Made by a program: the position numbers and the translations under genes. Below the pieces are notes generated by a model, which worked only from the letters and a program-made list of their open reading frames with translations, was not told the DNA's origin and searched no databases. From positions 124,001-188,000 of the forward strand of contig NZ_JAYFFI010000003.1 of the NCBI RefSeq assembly GCF_036289405.1: DNA of 64,000 nt. The letters run 5' to 3'. Position 1 is the first letter of the stretch. Each line of letters begins with the position of its first letter. This DNA is from Pseudoramibacter faecis (GTDB lineage: Bacteria; Bacillota; Clostridia; Eubacteriales; Eubacteriaceae). Positions 7,690 to 16,100 of the stretch are shown piece by piece.

Positions 7690-8480
7690 TCATCGTGTAA
7701 GGGCGCAGTTCCGGGCTTTCACCGGCTCCGGTTCTTCCTCCGGAGCCTCGTCGATCAGGGAGCGGTCCTTTTCATCCATGTTGAGCAGGATATTCAGTTC
7801 CTTCAGCCGCGCCTCTTTTTCTTTCAACTCCGCCTCCTTTGCAAAAGGCGCGTTCATCCCGACTTTGACGTTTTCCATCTGTGTCTCAGTGTCGGCAAGC
7901 TCAGCCCGCGCCTTTTCCAGCTTTCCGCTGATCCCGTCGATCACGTTGTCAATACGGGTGATGTTGCCGAACACATCCGCGCCCAGCACCGCCGTGTGGG
8001 AGCGCGCCCCTTTCAGGTGCATCTGGTACTCGTTCTTCGCGCCGTCATAGGTGATAGAAAGGAAAAAGCCCCGGTACGCACCGATCCTCTCGGCAGTCCC
8101 GGAGTCCGTCATAGTGGTGCACACGTCGATGATCGCCTTGCCCGCGGCCTCCTTTTCCGCGATTTCTTTTCCCATAAGTGTGATACCTGCAAAGCCCTCT
8201 TTCGGTTTGGGGTGCCGTTCCACAAGATGCGCGTCCTGCTCATAGCCGAGGATGCGCTGCTTTAAGTCCAGTATCATCTGCGGGTATTTCTTGAGCACCA
8301 TTTCCTCCAGCGCGTATTTCTGGCTCAGGTAGCTAGCCTTCAGCACGTTTAACTTGTCCACCTCCATATCCAGGTTGCATTTCTCGATAATCAACGGGTT
8401 GCCGGTGGCCAGCGCCTTGATCTCGGAGTAGGACAGGGCCGTTTCATCAATGTCGTCCGCCACGCGCACGGGGGATTTTG
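7690..8480 (-). pseudogene. C-terminal part of a conjugative-element SNF2-like helicase/methylase
   Basis: About 255 residues are readable from VADDIDETALSYSEIKALAT through LIIEKCNLDMEV, then LVERHPKPKEGFAGITLMGK, and ending in a coiled-coil-like Lys/Glu segment. This matches, from memory, the end of the very large SNF2/methylase proteins of Tn1549-like conjugative transposons. The upstream part is lost. At 8480-8500 the sequence reads FIAQIMT in another frame and then runs into group II intron sequence. It is a passive remnant. Confidence 0.65.
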
Positions 8481-8499
8481 GGTCATGATCTGCGCGATG

Positions 8500-9345
8500 A
8501 AGTAGAGTAGGAAAGTGCAGCCTTACCCCATTGCTAAGGCAGGTTTGCACAGACCCCTCCCAAAACCGTGCTTACATCTCTCGATGTACACGGCTCGCTA
8601 TTACAGCTCCTTCATTGAGAACTCTGCCGTGAATCTTATAGTGACAGCTTTTGCATAACACCATTGTCTTTCACCTTTTAGCTATCATCACCTGTTCCCA
8701 AGGCTCCTTTCCTTTCAGGTCCTTCACCTTGTGAACGTGATGAATCTCATAGCTTTTTGCATCAGTTGTCCCGCATAGCTCACAGGTTTTTGCGGCAAGA
8801 CGACTTTCAAAGGTCGTTTTTATAGAGGTGTGCAAAACCACCGCATCCGGCAGTTTGTCAGACGCGTTTTTTGCTCCTTTACATTCAGAATACTTGGCAA
8901 AGTAGCACCGCTTCTCACCTTTCTTCGTCATATAAGGGATGCCCCATTTTCCTTGACCGTCCTTGTACTTATCCTTTATTTGTCCGCAACTGCATTTATG
9001 CTTTGCTGCCAAAGTTTTCAAACAACTGTACTCCATGAGATAAGCGAAATAATTCAGCTTGCAGAAATTGCTAACCATAGAATAATAGTTGCAGATTCCA
9101 CGCAGTTCCGCATTATACGTCGAGACGATTTCCAGTTCAGTACACCGCAACAAGGTTTTTTGGTGGATTGGAACAATATCGCCATTTTGACGTTGCTCCA
9201 CGATTTTATTATCAAACAGGAAGCGCATAATCTTATCATTGAGCGGTATTGCCAGTTCTGTCATGTTATTCAGCGTCCGTTTTTTGACATGACCTGTTGC
9301 TCCATGCTTGATTGTATCGTTTTTCCACCTGACCTGTAATATGTG
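8500..9345 (-). mobile_element. Truncated group II intron inserted in the helicase remnant
   Basis: The 3' part of a group II intron. The RNA end shows domain V (8596-8562) with the GAGCCGTG/CACGGTTTT stem, a GAGA tetraloop and two AGC motifs, then a domain VI-like hairpin (arms GTGCA and TGCAC, 8515-8550). The intron-encoded protein precedes it. The 3' splice boundary should lie near 8500-8512, next to helicase-like sequence. Domains I-IV are missing because the 5' end is cut at about 9345, where an IS200 fragment begins, so the intron cannot splice or move. Confidence 0.72.
8572..9345 (-). pseudogene. Group II intron maturase/HNH endonuclease, N-terminus lost
   Basis: This is the C-terminal half of a group II intron reverse transcriptase: thumb/maturase domain X (ELEIVSTYNAELRGICNYYS, then FAYLMEYSCLKTLAAKHK) and an HNH nuclease (AKTCELCGTTDAKSYEIHHV, then LCKSCHYKIHG). 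The reverse transcriptase fingers and palm with YADD are absent. An in-frame TGA at 8671 splits the HNH domain between IAKR and KTMVLCKSC, so even the nuclease is broken. The normal stop is at 8572, inside the domain V hairpin, as is usual for such introns. Confidence 0.75.
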
Positions 9346-9370
9346 TCCGTGTGATTGAGAATACTATTGG

Positions 9371-9433
9371 TAACACGATATGATATTTGCGCAGCCGTTT
9401 CGTGTGTGCCAGCGAATTTGATTGCTTCGCCAT
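9371..9433 (-). mobile_element. IS200/IS605-type TnpA, 5' fragment
   Basis: The ATG at 9433 follows AGAGAGG and opens MAKQSNSLAHTKRL, then KYHIV, which is the start of IS200-family Y1 transposases. The similarity stops after about 21 codons, where group II intron sequence begins. It is a 5' scrap only. It is related to, but not the same copy as, the IS200 relic at 60.8-61.5 kb. Confidence 0.55.
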
Positions 9434-9605
9434 AAAATCGCCTCTCTATCTGCTGTTTTGGCTTGGGCTCCTTTTATTGTAGCCTAAAGGTGATTCCTTT
9501 GTATAACGACTTGTCTTCACTCGTATAGCAGGTGGATTTTTATTTTTTTTCGTTCGTTTTTCCCTTCGAAAAACTCTTTTGCTCAACTTGACTAAAACCA
9601 AATAA

Positions 9606-9649
9606 AAATACCCTCCTCACTGGCTATCCAGTAAAAAGGGTACATATCA
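9606..9649 (-). terminator. tyrS terminator made from a solitary IS3-type end
   Basis: Read on the minus strand, just after tyrS, the sequence TGATATGTACCCTTTTTACTGG matches the right end of the IS3-family element at 51380-52381. The arms TACCCT/AGGGTA and ACTGG/CCAGT fold into a hairpin (9609-9642) followed by TTTTTATTT, a good intrinsic terminator. No transposase is attached. The 236 bp from 9434 to 9669 hold only this element and the leader of the IS200 fragment. Confidence 0.6.
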
Positions 9650-9669
9650 GATTTTTGGTCGCTTGGTAT

Positions 9670-10893
9670 TTATTTTAAAATCACTTTTCTAAAAATCTTT
9701 TTCCCTTTTTTCACCGTGATGCCTGCTGCCAGGCGATCGCGGCCAATGCTGGCATTCTGATCGTTGACTTTTGCACCGTCCACCGAGATGCCATTCTGTT
9801 TGATCAGGCGGCGCGCTTCCGATTTGGATGGCGCCAGTCCCGTGGTCACCAGAAGATCAATGAGACCGATGGCATCCTCTGTCAGCACATCTTCACCGAT
9901 TTCCGATGTCGGCATATCGGCGTCGCTGCCGCCGCCGGCAAAAAGACTTTTGGCCGTATGCTGCGCTTTTTTCGCTTCGTCTTCCCCGTGAACCAGGGCT
10001 GTCAATTCGTAAGCGAGGATTCCCTTCTTCTCATTGATGCGCTTATCCGGCCAATTTGCCATCGCTTCAATTTCATCCAGCGGCAAAAATGTGAGCATCT
10101 TCAAACATTTCATGACATCCGCATCGTCCACATTGCGCCAGTATTGATAAAAATCGAAGGGCGAGGTCTTATCCCGATCGAGCCAAACGGCCCCCTTGGC
10201 GGTCTTGCCCATCTTTTTGCCTTCGGAATTGAGCAGCAGCGTAATGGTCATGGCGTAGGCATCTTCGCCAAGCTTGCGGCGAATTAATTCCGTCCCGGCG
10301 AGCATATTCGACCATTGATCGTTGCCGCCGAACTGCATGTTCACGCCGTATGCTTTATGCAGATGATAAAAATCGTACGCCTGCATGATCATATAGTTAA
10401 ATTCCAGGAAGGAAAGCCCTTTTTCAAGACGCTGCTTATAGCATTCCGCCCGCAGCATATTGTTCACCGAAAAATGAGCGCCGATATCCCGGATCACATC
10501 CACGTAATTCAAGTCGAGCAGCCAATCCGCATTATCCACCAGAATGGCCTTGTCCTCACCGAACTCAATGAAGCGGCTCATCTGCTTTTTAAAACATTTG
10601 ACATTGTGCGCAATGGTTTCGGTTGTCATCATCTGACGCAAATCAGTTCGGCCTGAAGGATCCCCAATATGGGCGGTCCCGCCGCCGATGAGCACCACCG
10701 GACGATTGCCGGCCTGCTGCAGCCGGCGCATCAGGCAAAGCGCCATGAAATGCCCGACATGCAGCGAATCCGCCGTCGGGTCAAAACCGATATAAAATTT
10801 CGCCCCGCCGTTGTCGATCAGTTCCTTGATCTGCGGTTCGTCCGTCACCTGTGCGATAAGCCCCCGCGCCACCAATTCTTCATAAATTTTCAT
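9670..10893 (-). CDS. tyrS: Tyrosyl-tRNA synthetase
   Basis: A 407-residue class I synthetase that charges tRNA-Tyr. YIGFDPTADSLHVGHFMAL (residues 38-56) contains the HVGH form of the HIGH motif. The Tyr-binding QAYDF segment follows, then KMGKTAKGAVW (KMSKS variant). The C-terminal 80 residues are the S4 RNA-binding domain (SKSEARRLIKQNGISVDG). The start is ATG 10893 with GGAGGATAACG in front; longer in-frame extensions run into the T-box leader and are not translated. Expression is controlled by the T-box at 10930-11215. It is intact and monocistronic. Confidence 0.97.
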   Translation of the reverse strand: MKIYEELVARGLIAQVTDEPQIKELIDNGGAKFYIGFDPTADSLHVGHFMALCLMRRLQQAGNRPVVLIGGGTAHIGDPSGRTDLRQMMTTETIAHNVKCFKKQMSRFIEFGEDKAILVDNADWLLDLNYVDVIRDIGAHFSVNNMLRAECYKQRLEKGLSFLEFNYMIMQAYDFYHLHKAYGVNMQFGGNDQWSNMLAGTELIRRKLGEDAYAMTITLLLNSEGKKMGKTAKGAVWLDRDKTSPFDFYQYWRNVDDADVMKCLKMLTFLPLDEIEAMANWPDKRINEKKGILAYELTALVHGEDEAKKAQHTAKSLFAGGGSDADMPTSEIGEDVLTEDAIGLIDLLVTTGLAPSKSEARRLIKQNGISVDGAKVNDQNASIGRDRLAAGITVKKGKKIFRKVILK

Positions 10894-10929
10894 CGTTATC
10901 CTCCGTTTCTTTTTCTTGTATTCTGTTTT

Positions 10930-11215
10930 GTGTTCAATAAAAAGCCCCCCTGTCTGCAAAAACAAACAGAGGGCGAGCATTCGCGGTACCACCTCAAATT
11001 CGCACTGACTTCGCAGCCAATGCCTCTTCATGTGCCAGCACACATTAGCGCAATATCGGGCGCACCCGTCTGATCCTACTGGCATGGCTTTCGGTCAGCG
11101 GCTCCAAAAGGTATTCGACTCAGCCAGATCTTGCGCCCTTGCACCAACCGGACGTTCTCTAAAAGATTCCACACTGATCTACTTTGTTTCTTCACAGCCT
11201 TGGTGATTGATTTAA
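10930..11215 (-). promoter_or_regulatory. Tyrosine T-box riboswitch upstream of tyrS
   Basis: On the minus strand the conserved T-box AATTTGAGGTGGTACCGCG lies at 11000-10982, followed by a GC-rich hairpin and a T-run (about 10970-10925) acting as terminator. Stem I contains GGTTGGTGCAAGG and a specifier region CGAATACC with the codon TAC (11113-11111) for tyrosine. Uncharged tRNA-Tyr would pair with TAC and the GGTG bulge to allow read-through into tyrS. Confidence 0.93.
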
Positions 11216-11226
11216 TAACGGAATTT

Positions 11227-11255
11227 ATTCTATCGCATTTGCTTGCAGCTGACAA
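11227..11255 (-). promoter_or_regulatory. Promoter of the tyrS T-box transcript
   Basis: TTGTCA (11255-11250), a 17-bp spacer and TAGAAT (11232-11227), with a predicted start near 11220, just before T-box stem I. Confidence 0.65.
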
Positions 11256-11391
11256 GCATTATTTTTATTCATTCAGGCCAATTGATTTGACAAAACTTTT
11301 ATCATCATTTACAATTCATCCCATCCAAACCTCTGACTATGTGAACATCCAGTGCCTATGCACAATTAAGAAAGATTCCAAACGTTTAATT

Positions 11392-12090
11392 ATGAAAAGT
11401 CCGAAGCATTCCGAAATGAAAGAAAAAATTAACCGCCTGACCAATGAGCTCATGCTCGATTATGGCGAAAACAAAAAGATCGATCAACTTCTCCCCTATG
11501 ATCACCCGGATAAGGATGATGTGCTCGCGTTGATTCGTCGCCTGATGATCATCATCTATCCGGGCTATTATAAAAACCCCGGGCTTTATGCCACCCTAGT
11601 GAACCGCATCGCCCACGATTGTATTTGCTCAAAATTCCAATTCTCCCCCGCATGATGACCGAGCATGCGCACAGCGTCACCGGCATCGATATCTATCCTG
11701 GGGCAACCATCGGCAAATATTTCTTCATCGACCATGGTACGGGTATCGTCATCGGCGAAACCACCATCATCGGCGATCATGTGAAGGTTCATCAAGGTTG
11801 TGACCTTGGGCGCCCTCTCCACCAAGGGCGGGCAGGAACTGAAAGCCATCAAACGCCACCCCACCATTCAAGACAACGTAACGGTTTACGCCGGAGCGTC
11901 GGTGCTCGGTGGCGATACCATTGTGGGCAAGGACGCTGTAATCGGCGTAACGCCTTTATCACCACTTCGATTCCGGAAGGCGCCCGCGTTTCCATTAAAA
12001 ACCAGGAACTTTCCTATAATTACAACCAAAAACCCAATGGCAGTGTCAATTCCAAAGAAATCCCTCTCGACGACAGCTGGTTCTACATGA
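11392..12090 (+). pseudogene. cysE: Serine O-acetyltransferase with three single-base indels
   Basis: The sequence spells a clostridial serine acetyltransferase (serine to O-acetylserine, first step of cysteine synthesis) in shifting frames: an N-terminal helical part to NRIAHD, then HAHSVTGIDIYPGATIG and GTGIVIGETTIIGDHV, then VTLGALSTKGGQELKAIKRH, then NAFITTSIPEGARVSIKNQE. The hexapeptide left-handed beta-helix is recognisable. The breaks are a lost T near 11622, an extra T near 11797 and a lost base near 11945. Restored, the protein would be about 230 residues from ATG 11392, though an earlier start is possible. Three separate indels point to real decay. Confidence 0.82.
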
Positions 12091-12124
12091 TTTTTCTACA
12101 TGATTTAAGGATGATCGACACCCA

Positions 12125-12160
12125 TAAAAAAAACCGAACTCAAAAGGTTCGGTTTTTTTA
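12125..12160. terminator. Bidirectional terminator between cysE remnant and chrA pair
   Basis: AACCGAAC/GTTCGGTT stem with A-run before and T-run after. Confidence 0.85.
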
Positions 12161-12185
12161 TTTTGCGCTATTTTTATCCATCAAA

Positions 12186-12767
12186 TCAGCCGGAAAAATG
12201 CAGCAGCATCCCCACCGCAGCGGCCACCGCGATAAATAAGATCGGATGCCAATTTTTAACTTTAGGGATCCATCGGGTTGCCACAATCAGCACAATGGCA
12301 AAAATCACAGCGCGAATATTGATCAGTCCCAGCCAATTGTGCCAGGTTAACACTTTGTGGCTTTTAAACAAAGCAATCCCTGCCACCGAAAGCCCTGCGG
12401 CTGCAATCAGTCCGGTCGAGGCCGGTCGCAGGCCATAAAAACCAGCTTTCACATATTCATTATCCTCAAAAGCTTTGAGAAAAGCTGCAATAATGACAAT
12501 GATAACAATCGCCGGGGCAACCTCGCCAATGGTCGCAATGATGCCCCCCGGCACCCCGCCGACGGTATAGCCCACATAGGTTGCCATATTGATGCCCATC
12601 GGACCCGGCGTTGATTCAGACACCGCCACCATATCCGCCAGCTGGCTCTGGGTAAACCATCCTGTCGATTGACCGATGGCTTTCAAAAAGGGCAGGGTCG
12701 CCAACCCGCCGCCAACCGAAAACAGTCCAGTTTTGAAAAATTCCCAAAATAACCGCAAATACATCAT
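12186..12767 (-). CDS. chrA: Chromate transporter family protein, second half (short-chain CHR)
   Basis: A 193-residue membrane protein with the CHR-domain signature: FWEFFKTGLFSVGGGLATLP, then MVAVSESTPGPMGINMATYV, then hydrophobic helices in the C-terminal part. Short-chain CHR proteins work as pairs with opposite topology and export chromate; in anaerobes the natural substrate may be another anion. The gene overlaps its partner by 4 bp (ATGA), so both are made from one message. Both copies are intact. Confidence 0.9.
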   Translation of the reverse strand: MMYLRLFWEFFKTGLFSVGGGLATLPFLKAIGQSTGWFTQSQLADMVAVSESTPGPMGINMATYVGYTVGGVPGGIIATIGEVAPAIVIIVIIAAFLKAFEDNEYVKAGFYGLRPASTGLIAAAGLSVAGIALFKSHKVLTWHNWLGLINIRAVIFAIVLIVATRWIPKVKNWHPILFIAVAAAVGMLLHFSG

Positions 12768-13381
12768 GATTGTTCTCCGCCTTTTGACAAACGCGAACGT
12801 TGCGCTTTGATCTTTGTGATGACAATGCCCGCTGCCGCGGCAATAAGCACAAAGACCACCGGCGATACATCGATAAATAAGGAACCAGCCGCCACGGCGA
12901 TGAAAATCAGCAGGGTTGGGATATCGATGATTGATGTTTTGCCGATTTTTACCACCGCATTAAAGATCAGCACCACCACCGCCACGCGGATTCCGGCAAA
13001 AGCATCCTGAACAATCGGCAAATCGTCGTATTTTTCGATAATACCCGCTAATGTCATGATAATCAGCAGCGACGGCGAGACCAAGCCGAGGGTCGCCACA
13101 ATAGCACCGATCACACCGCGTTTTTTATTGCCCACAAAGGTCGCCGTGTTCACCGCGATAATCCCCGGCGTGCACTGGCCGATGGCATAATAATCGGCAA
13201 GCTCCGTTTCGGTCGCCCAATGCTTGTTCTCGTCAATTTCCCGCTGCAGGATCGGCAACATAGCCAACCCGCCGCCAAACATCATGATCCCGATTTTAAA
13301 AAACGTATTGTATAACGCCCACAAGCTTGTCCGTTCTCTATCGTCAGGCAACTCTGTTCGCGTTTTTTTTATCTTTTTCAC
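12764..13381 (-). CDS. chrA: Chromate transporter family protein, first half (short-chain CHR)
   Basis: A 205-residue partner of the preceding protein: LYNTFFKIGIMMFGGGLAML, then ELADYYAIGQCTPGIIAVNT, which is the CHR-domain pattern with its FGGG and TPG turns. Translation starts at GTG 13381, 5 bp after AGGAGGAGGG. The first 25 residues are charged and cytoplasmic. Immediately upstream lies the degraded IS110 element, which may have removed the native promoter; no clear promoter is visible between them. Confidence 0.9.
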   Translation of the reverse strand: MKKIKKTRTELPDDRERTSLWALYNTFFKIGIMMFGGGLAMLPILQREIDENKHWATETELADYYAIGQCTPGIIAVNTATFVGNKKRGVIGAIVATLGLVSPSLLIIMTLAGIIEKYDDLPIVQDAFAGIRVAVVVLIFNAVVKIGKTSIIDIPTLLIFIAVAAGSLFIDVSPVVFVLIAAAAGIVITKIKAQRSRLSKGGEQS

Positions 13382-13384
13382 ATA

Positions 13385-13670
13385 GCCCTCCTCCTAATAT
13401 AAAAGTGTAGTGGTCATATATCCCAACAGCCAGTTGGGATATGATCCTCTCATTGCTAAGGCTGTTAGAATGTAGTGGCATTGGTTCGGACGGATTCCTC
13501 CTTGGACTTTACATCCGTCGGAAAGCCTGTCTGCCATCCACTTATTCGCAGCTGTTCGGTTTACGCAGGTTGAACCGCATCCCGTGTGTTCGCTTGATAC
13601 CCCGGGAGATTGAATAAGCGGTGAGGAATGTTTGGCCCATCGCATTATTTTTCTTCAGAAGTGTTTTTCT
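13385..13670 (+). mobile_element. Non-coding left flank of the IS110-family remnant
   Basis: A 286-bp segment with no gene between chrA and the start of an IS110-type transposase. It contains a stem CCAAC-AGC-CAGTTGG near 13420 and further GC-rich self-complementary stretches. In IS110-group elements the flank 5' of the transposase encodes the bridge RNA that pairs with donor and target DNA. Assigning this segment to such an RNA is inference from position; no loops were matched to a target. Confidence 0.4.
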
Positions 13671-14403
13671 ATGTTGAACGCTGTTGACATTGATGTTTCA
13701 AAAGGCAAGAGCACGGTTACAGTCCTACGACTCGCAGGTGAAATCGTGCATAAGCCTTTTCATGTCCGTCACTCTGTCAGAGAACTTTCTGAACTTGTCT
13801 CTTATGTCAGAAGCCTGGATGGTGAAACACGGGTCGTCATGGAGACAACCGGCCATTATAAGGTCAAGTCTGATCCGGCCGATGCCAAGAAAATCGCTCA
13901 GTATGCGCTTGACAAGTGGCCGTTTCTGCGTCAGCATTCAGCGATGGATAATACACAAGCGCAAATGAGCTGTTCAGCAGTCCCATACGCTCTGATGGCA
14001 GTGAGAAACGGATCGATTACGTCGGCATGTTGACTGTGTCCGCAAGATCGGCCTAAAGGCTTTCACAGAACGGTATCAGAACTTCTGTAAGCATCATGGC
14101 TATAATATCCAGCCGGAAAAGCCTAAGGAGCTGTTTGAATCCGCAAAGGAACTCGTTCCCTCTGTCGCCAAGGATCCGGTTTACAAGCAGATGATCCTAA
14201 ACTGTCATGGCCATGTATGGTGTGAACAAAACCGATGGACCTCAGCTTATGGCTGAGATCGGGGACATCTCCCGTTTTGATCACAGGTCTGCCATTACTG
14301 CTTATGCCGGCGTTGATCCGGGTGTGAACCAGTCCGGTAAAGTGGATTATGACAGTAACAAAGCCTCCAAGCACGGTGCTCCGCTCTGCCTCCTGATTTT
14401 TTA
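13671..14403 (+). pseudogene. IS110-family transposase (DEDD), multiply deleted
   Basis: The opening MLNAVDIDVSKGKSTV carries the first catalytic aspartate of the RuvC-like DEDD domain. TRVVMETTGHY carries the glutamate and VKSDPADAKKIAQYALDKW the DxxDA pair. After deletions and frame changes come CRKIGLKAFTERYQNFCKHH and, from about 14207, MAMYGVNKTDGPQLMAEIGD and AYAGVDPGVNQSGK, the Tnp_IS116/IS110 C-terminal domain. About 35 codons are missing after TTGHY and more after DNTQAQ. It is inactive. Confidence 0.8.
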
Positions 14404-14553
14404 AAATAATGCTTGACTTTTTATTTAGTAGACTTTCACCAATGTCCATTCTCTGGTCACTGATTTAATCATAGTGTACAACAAAAATCAGCGGATGTAA
14501 AATCATGGTCTGCAAAGAAACCCATCCACGCGTCTAACGCATGGTTTTCGGCA

Positions 14554-14586
14554 TACAAAAAAGCATTCGGAAAAATTTCCGAATGC
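14554..14586 (-). terminator. Terminator of the ferredoxin gene
   Basis: GCATTCGGAAA/TTTCCGAATGC stem (14563-14586) followed on the minus strand by TTTTTTG. The interval 14404-14553 holds only the presumed right end of the IS110 remnant. Confidence 0.85.
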
Positions 14587-14609
14587 CATCCGGGCATCAG
14601 CACGTTCGA

Positions 14610-14795
14610 TTATGCTTCTTCAATCACGCCTACCGGGCAGCCGTCCATTGCCTCTTCCGCCGATTCGGCGACGTCCGCCGGTACTTCGATGTCTCTGGCT
14701 TCCGCCAAACCCTCATCGTTGATGAAAAAAATTTCCGGACAGACGGCTTCACAAGCGCCGCAGCCGATGCAACCATCTTTCACGACACATTTCAT
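14610..14795 (-). CDS. Ferredoxin, single [4Fe-4S] cluster type
   Basis: A 61-residue acidic protein. CIGCGACEAVCPE supplies three or four cluster ligands and CPVGVI the last, the pattern of small monocluster ferredoxins (Thermotoga/Bacillus type). It is a soluble low-potential electron carrier; candidate partners in the window are Hcp and the Rnf complex. ATG 14795 follows AAAGGAGGAAACAA. It is transcribed away from the Crp/Fnr gene, and its predicted promoter (TATACT at 14892-14887 with a poor -35) has a palindromic site centred about 42 bp upstream, which suggests activation by that regulator. Confidence 0.92.
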   Translation of the reverse strand: MKCVVKDGCIGCGACEAVCPEIFFINDEGLAEARDIEVPADVAESAEEAMDGCPVGVIEEA

Positions 14796-14915
14796 TTGTT
14801 TCCTCCTTTTGAGAAACCCCGCTCTTGCCATCGGCCTGATGCAAAGCCGACCGCGGTCGAGAATTCTCCTTTGACTTCTATTAATTAGTATAATACAATG
14901 AGGCTGCTGATAAAA

Positions 14916-14929
14916 GTTGTACTGCCAAC
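14916..14929. promoter_or_regulatory. Candidate Crp/Fnr-type site between ferredoxin and regulator genes
   Basis: GTTGTACTGCCAAC has GTTG/CAAC arms with the same 14-bp span as the core of the hcp palindrome at 16057. Its centre is about 35.5 bp from the proximal end of the ferredoxin -10 box (TATACT, 14892-14887), a class II activator position. Imperfect symmetry keeps confidence moderate. Confidence 0.45.
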
Positions 14930-14975
14930 ATAAAACCATTCTTTTTTAATTTGCAGCCAAAAGAAGGGACATGAC

Positions 14976-15644
14976 TTGGATATTGATTTTCTCTCTCAAA
15001 CCAAACTCTTTCACGGCATCGCACCGAATGCCATTCCCAAAGTGCTTTCCAATCTCGGATATCGCATCAAAAATTATGACCGCGAGGCCGTGATCTACAT
15101 GGCCGGCGATCCCGCCGACGCCATCGGACTCGTCCTTTCGGGATCTGTGCGCATTGAAAACAATGACTTTTGGGGCAATACGTCCGTTCTCGCCAATATC
15201 GCCCCGGGATCGGTTTTTGCCGAAACCTATGCGCTTCTTCCCGGCGAGCCGCTCATGGTCGATGTGATCGCCCAGAAAAAATCCACTGTTTTATTTTTAC
15301 AAACAGAACATCTCTTTGATTGCTCCCACGATACCATCATTGCCAATCGCCGTCACACCATTATTCACAATTTGCTGATGATCTCCGCCCAGAAAAACCT
15401 GCATCTGTCCCGGCGCATTTTTCACACTTCCAGCAAATCCATCCGCGGTCGCCTGATCTCCTATCTTTCCTTTGTCGCGCAGAAAAAAAACACCAACGAT
15501 TTTGTCATTCCCTTCAATCGGCAGCATCTGGCCGATTATTTGAGTGTCGATCGTTCAGCCCTTTCGCATGAGCTCTCCAAAATGCAGGATGAAGGACTGC
15601 TCATCACCGAGAAAAGTCACTTTGTTTTAAATTTCGATCTTTAA
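14976..15644 (+). CDS. Crp/Fnr-family regulator, HcpR-like by context
   Basis: A 222-residue protein. Residues 1-120 form the cyclic-nucleotide-binding-like beta barrel (YMAGDPADAIGLVLSGSVRI, then PGSVFAETYALLPGEP). Residues 150-222 form the HTH_Crp domain with recognition helix DYLSVDRSALSHELSKMQDE. No Fnr-type cysteine cluster is present, so the signal is unknown; HcpR of other anaerobes uses heme to sense nitric oxide. The only in-frame start is TTG 14976, after AGAAGGGA. It lies between the ferredoxin gene and hcp, and palindromes stand before both. The end overlaps the convergent DUF488 gene by 18 bp. Confidence 0.85.
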   Translation: MDIDFLSQTKLFHGIAPNAIPKVLSNLGYRIKNYDREAVIYMAGDPADAIGLVLSGSVRIENNDFWGNTSVLANIAPGSVFAETYALLPGEPLMVDVIAQKKSTVLFLQTEHLFDCSHDTIIANRRHTIIHNLLMISAQKNLHLSRRIFHTSSKSIRGRLISYLSFVAQKKNTNDFVIPFNRQHLADYLSVDRSALSHELSKMQDEGLLITEKSHFVLNFDL

Positions 15645-16004
15645 AATTTTCTGCTCAAGCCAATCTTTTAGTATCAACGCATGATTGACCTGCGGGTTCT
15701 TGGCGGCATAGAGCAGGGTGACATCCCCCTGTTTTAACCAATCTGCAATCTTTGAAGCCCATGCCGCGGCATCGGGGTTTCGTGTCAATTCCCCGCGGTA
15801 GGTCTTTCCAAAATCATTCAATTTTTTCGCCTCGTGCCCGAACCATTTTCGCAAATCGGGTGAGGGCGCAATTTCTTTTGCCCAACTGTCCAAGGCAGCC
15901 CTTTTCTTTGACATACCCCGCGGCCACAGACGATCCACCAGAATTCTTTTTCCATCCGTATCCTCCGGCTGTTCATAAATGCGCTTGATTTTAATGCGAC
16001 TCAT
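15627..16004 (-). CDS. DUF488 family protein (YeaO-like)
   Basis: A 125-residue protein with the DUF488 hallmark series: IYEQPEDTDGKRILVDRLWP, RGMSKKRA, WAKEIAPSPDLRKWFGHE and VTLLYAAKNPQVNHALIL. The biochemical function of the family is unknown. ATG 16004 follows AAAGGAGGG. It is divergent from hcp, and the Crp/Fnr-type palindrome lies in the shared 140-bp space, so it could belong to the same response. It is complete and of typical length. Confidence 0.88.
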   Translation of the reverse strand: MSRIKIKRIYEQPEDTDGKRILVDRLWPRGMSKKRAALDSWAKEIAPSPDLRKWFGHEAKKLNDFGKTYRGELTRNPDAAAWASKIADWLKQGDVTLLYAAKNPQVNHALILKDWLEQKILKIEI

Positions 16005-16056
16005 TTTTCCCTCCTTTATTTTCTTGTTACAGCATAACGATCTGTATTTTTTTATT

Positions 16057-16074
16057 CCGTTGTTAGAACAACGG
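16057..16074. promoter_or_regulatory. Perfect 18-bp palindrome, candidate HcpR operator of hcp
   Basis: CCGTTGTTAGAACAACGG has 8-bp perfect arms. Its centre (16065.5) is 34.5 bp before the end of the hcp -10 box, so about -41.5 from a start at 16107. That is exactly the class II activation position for Crp/Fnr proteins, consistent with the absence of a good -35 box. Confidence 0.65.
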
Positions 16075-16094
16075 TTTTCTTTTTCCCCTGTCCA

Positions 16095-16100
16095 TATAAT
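16095..16100 (+). promoter_or_regulatory. hcp -10 element
   Basis: A consensus TATAAT 45 bp before the hcp start codon; the -35 region (CGGTTT) is poor, as expected for an activator-dependent promoter. Confidence 0.6.
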
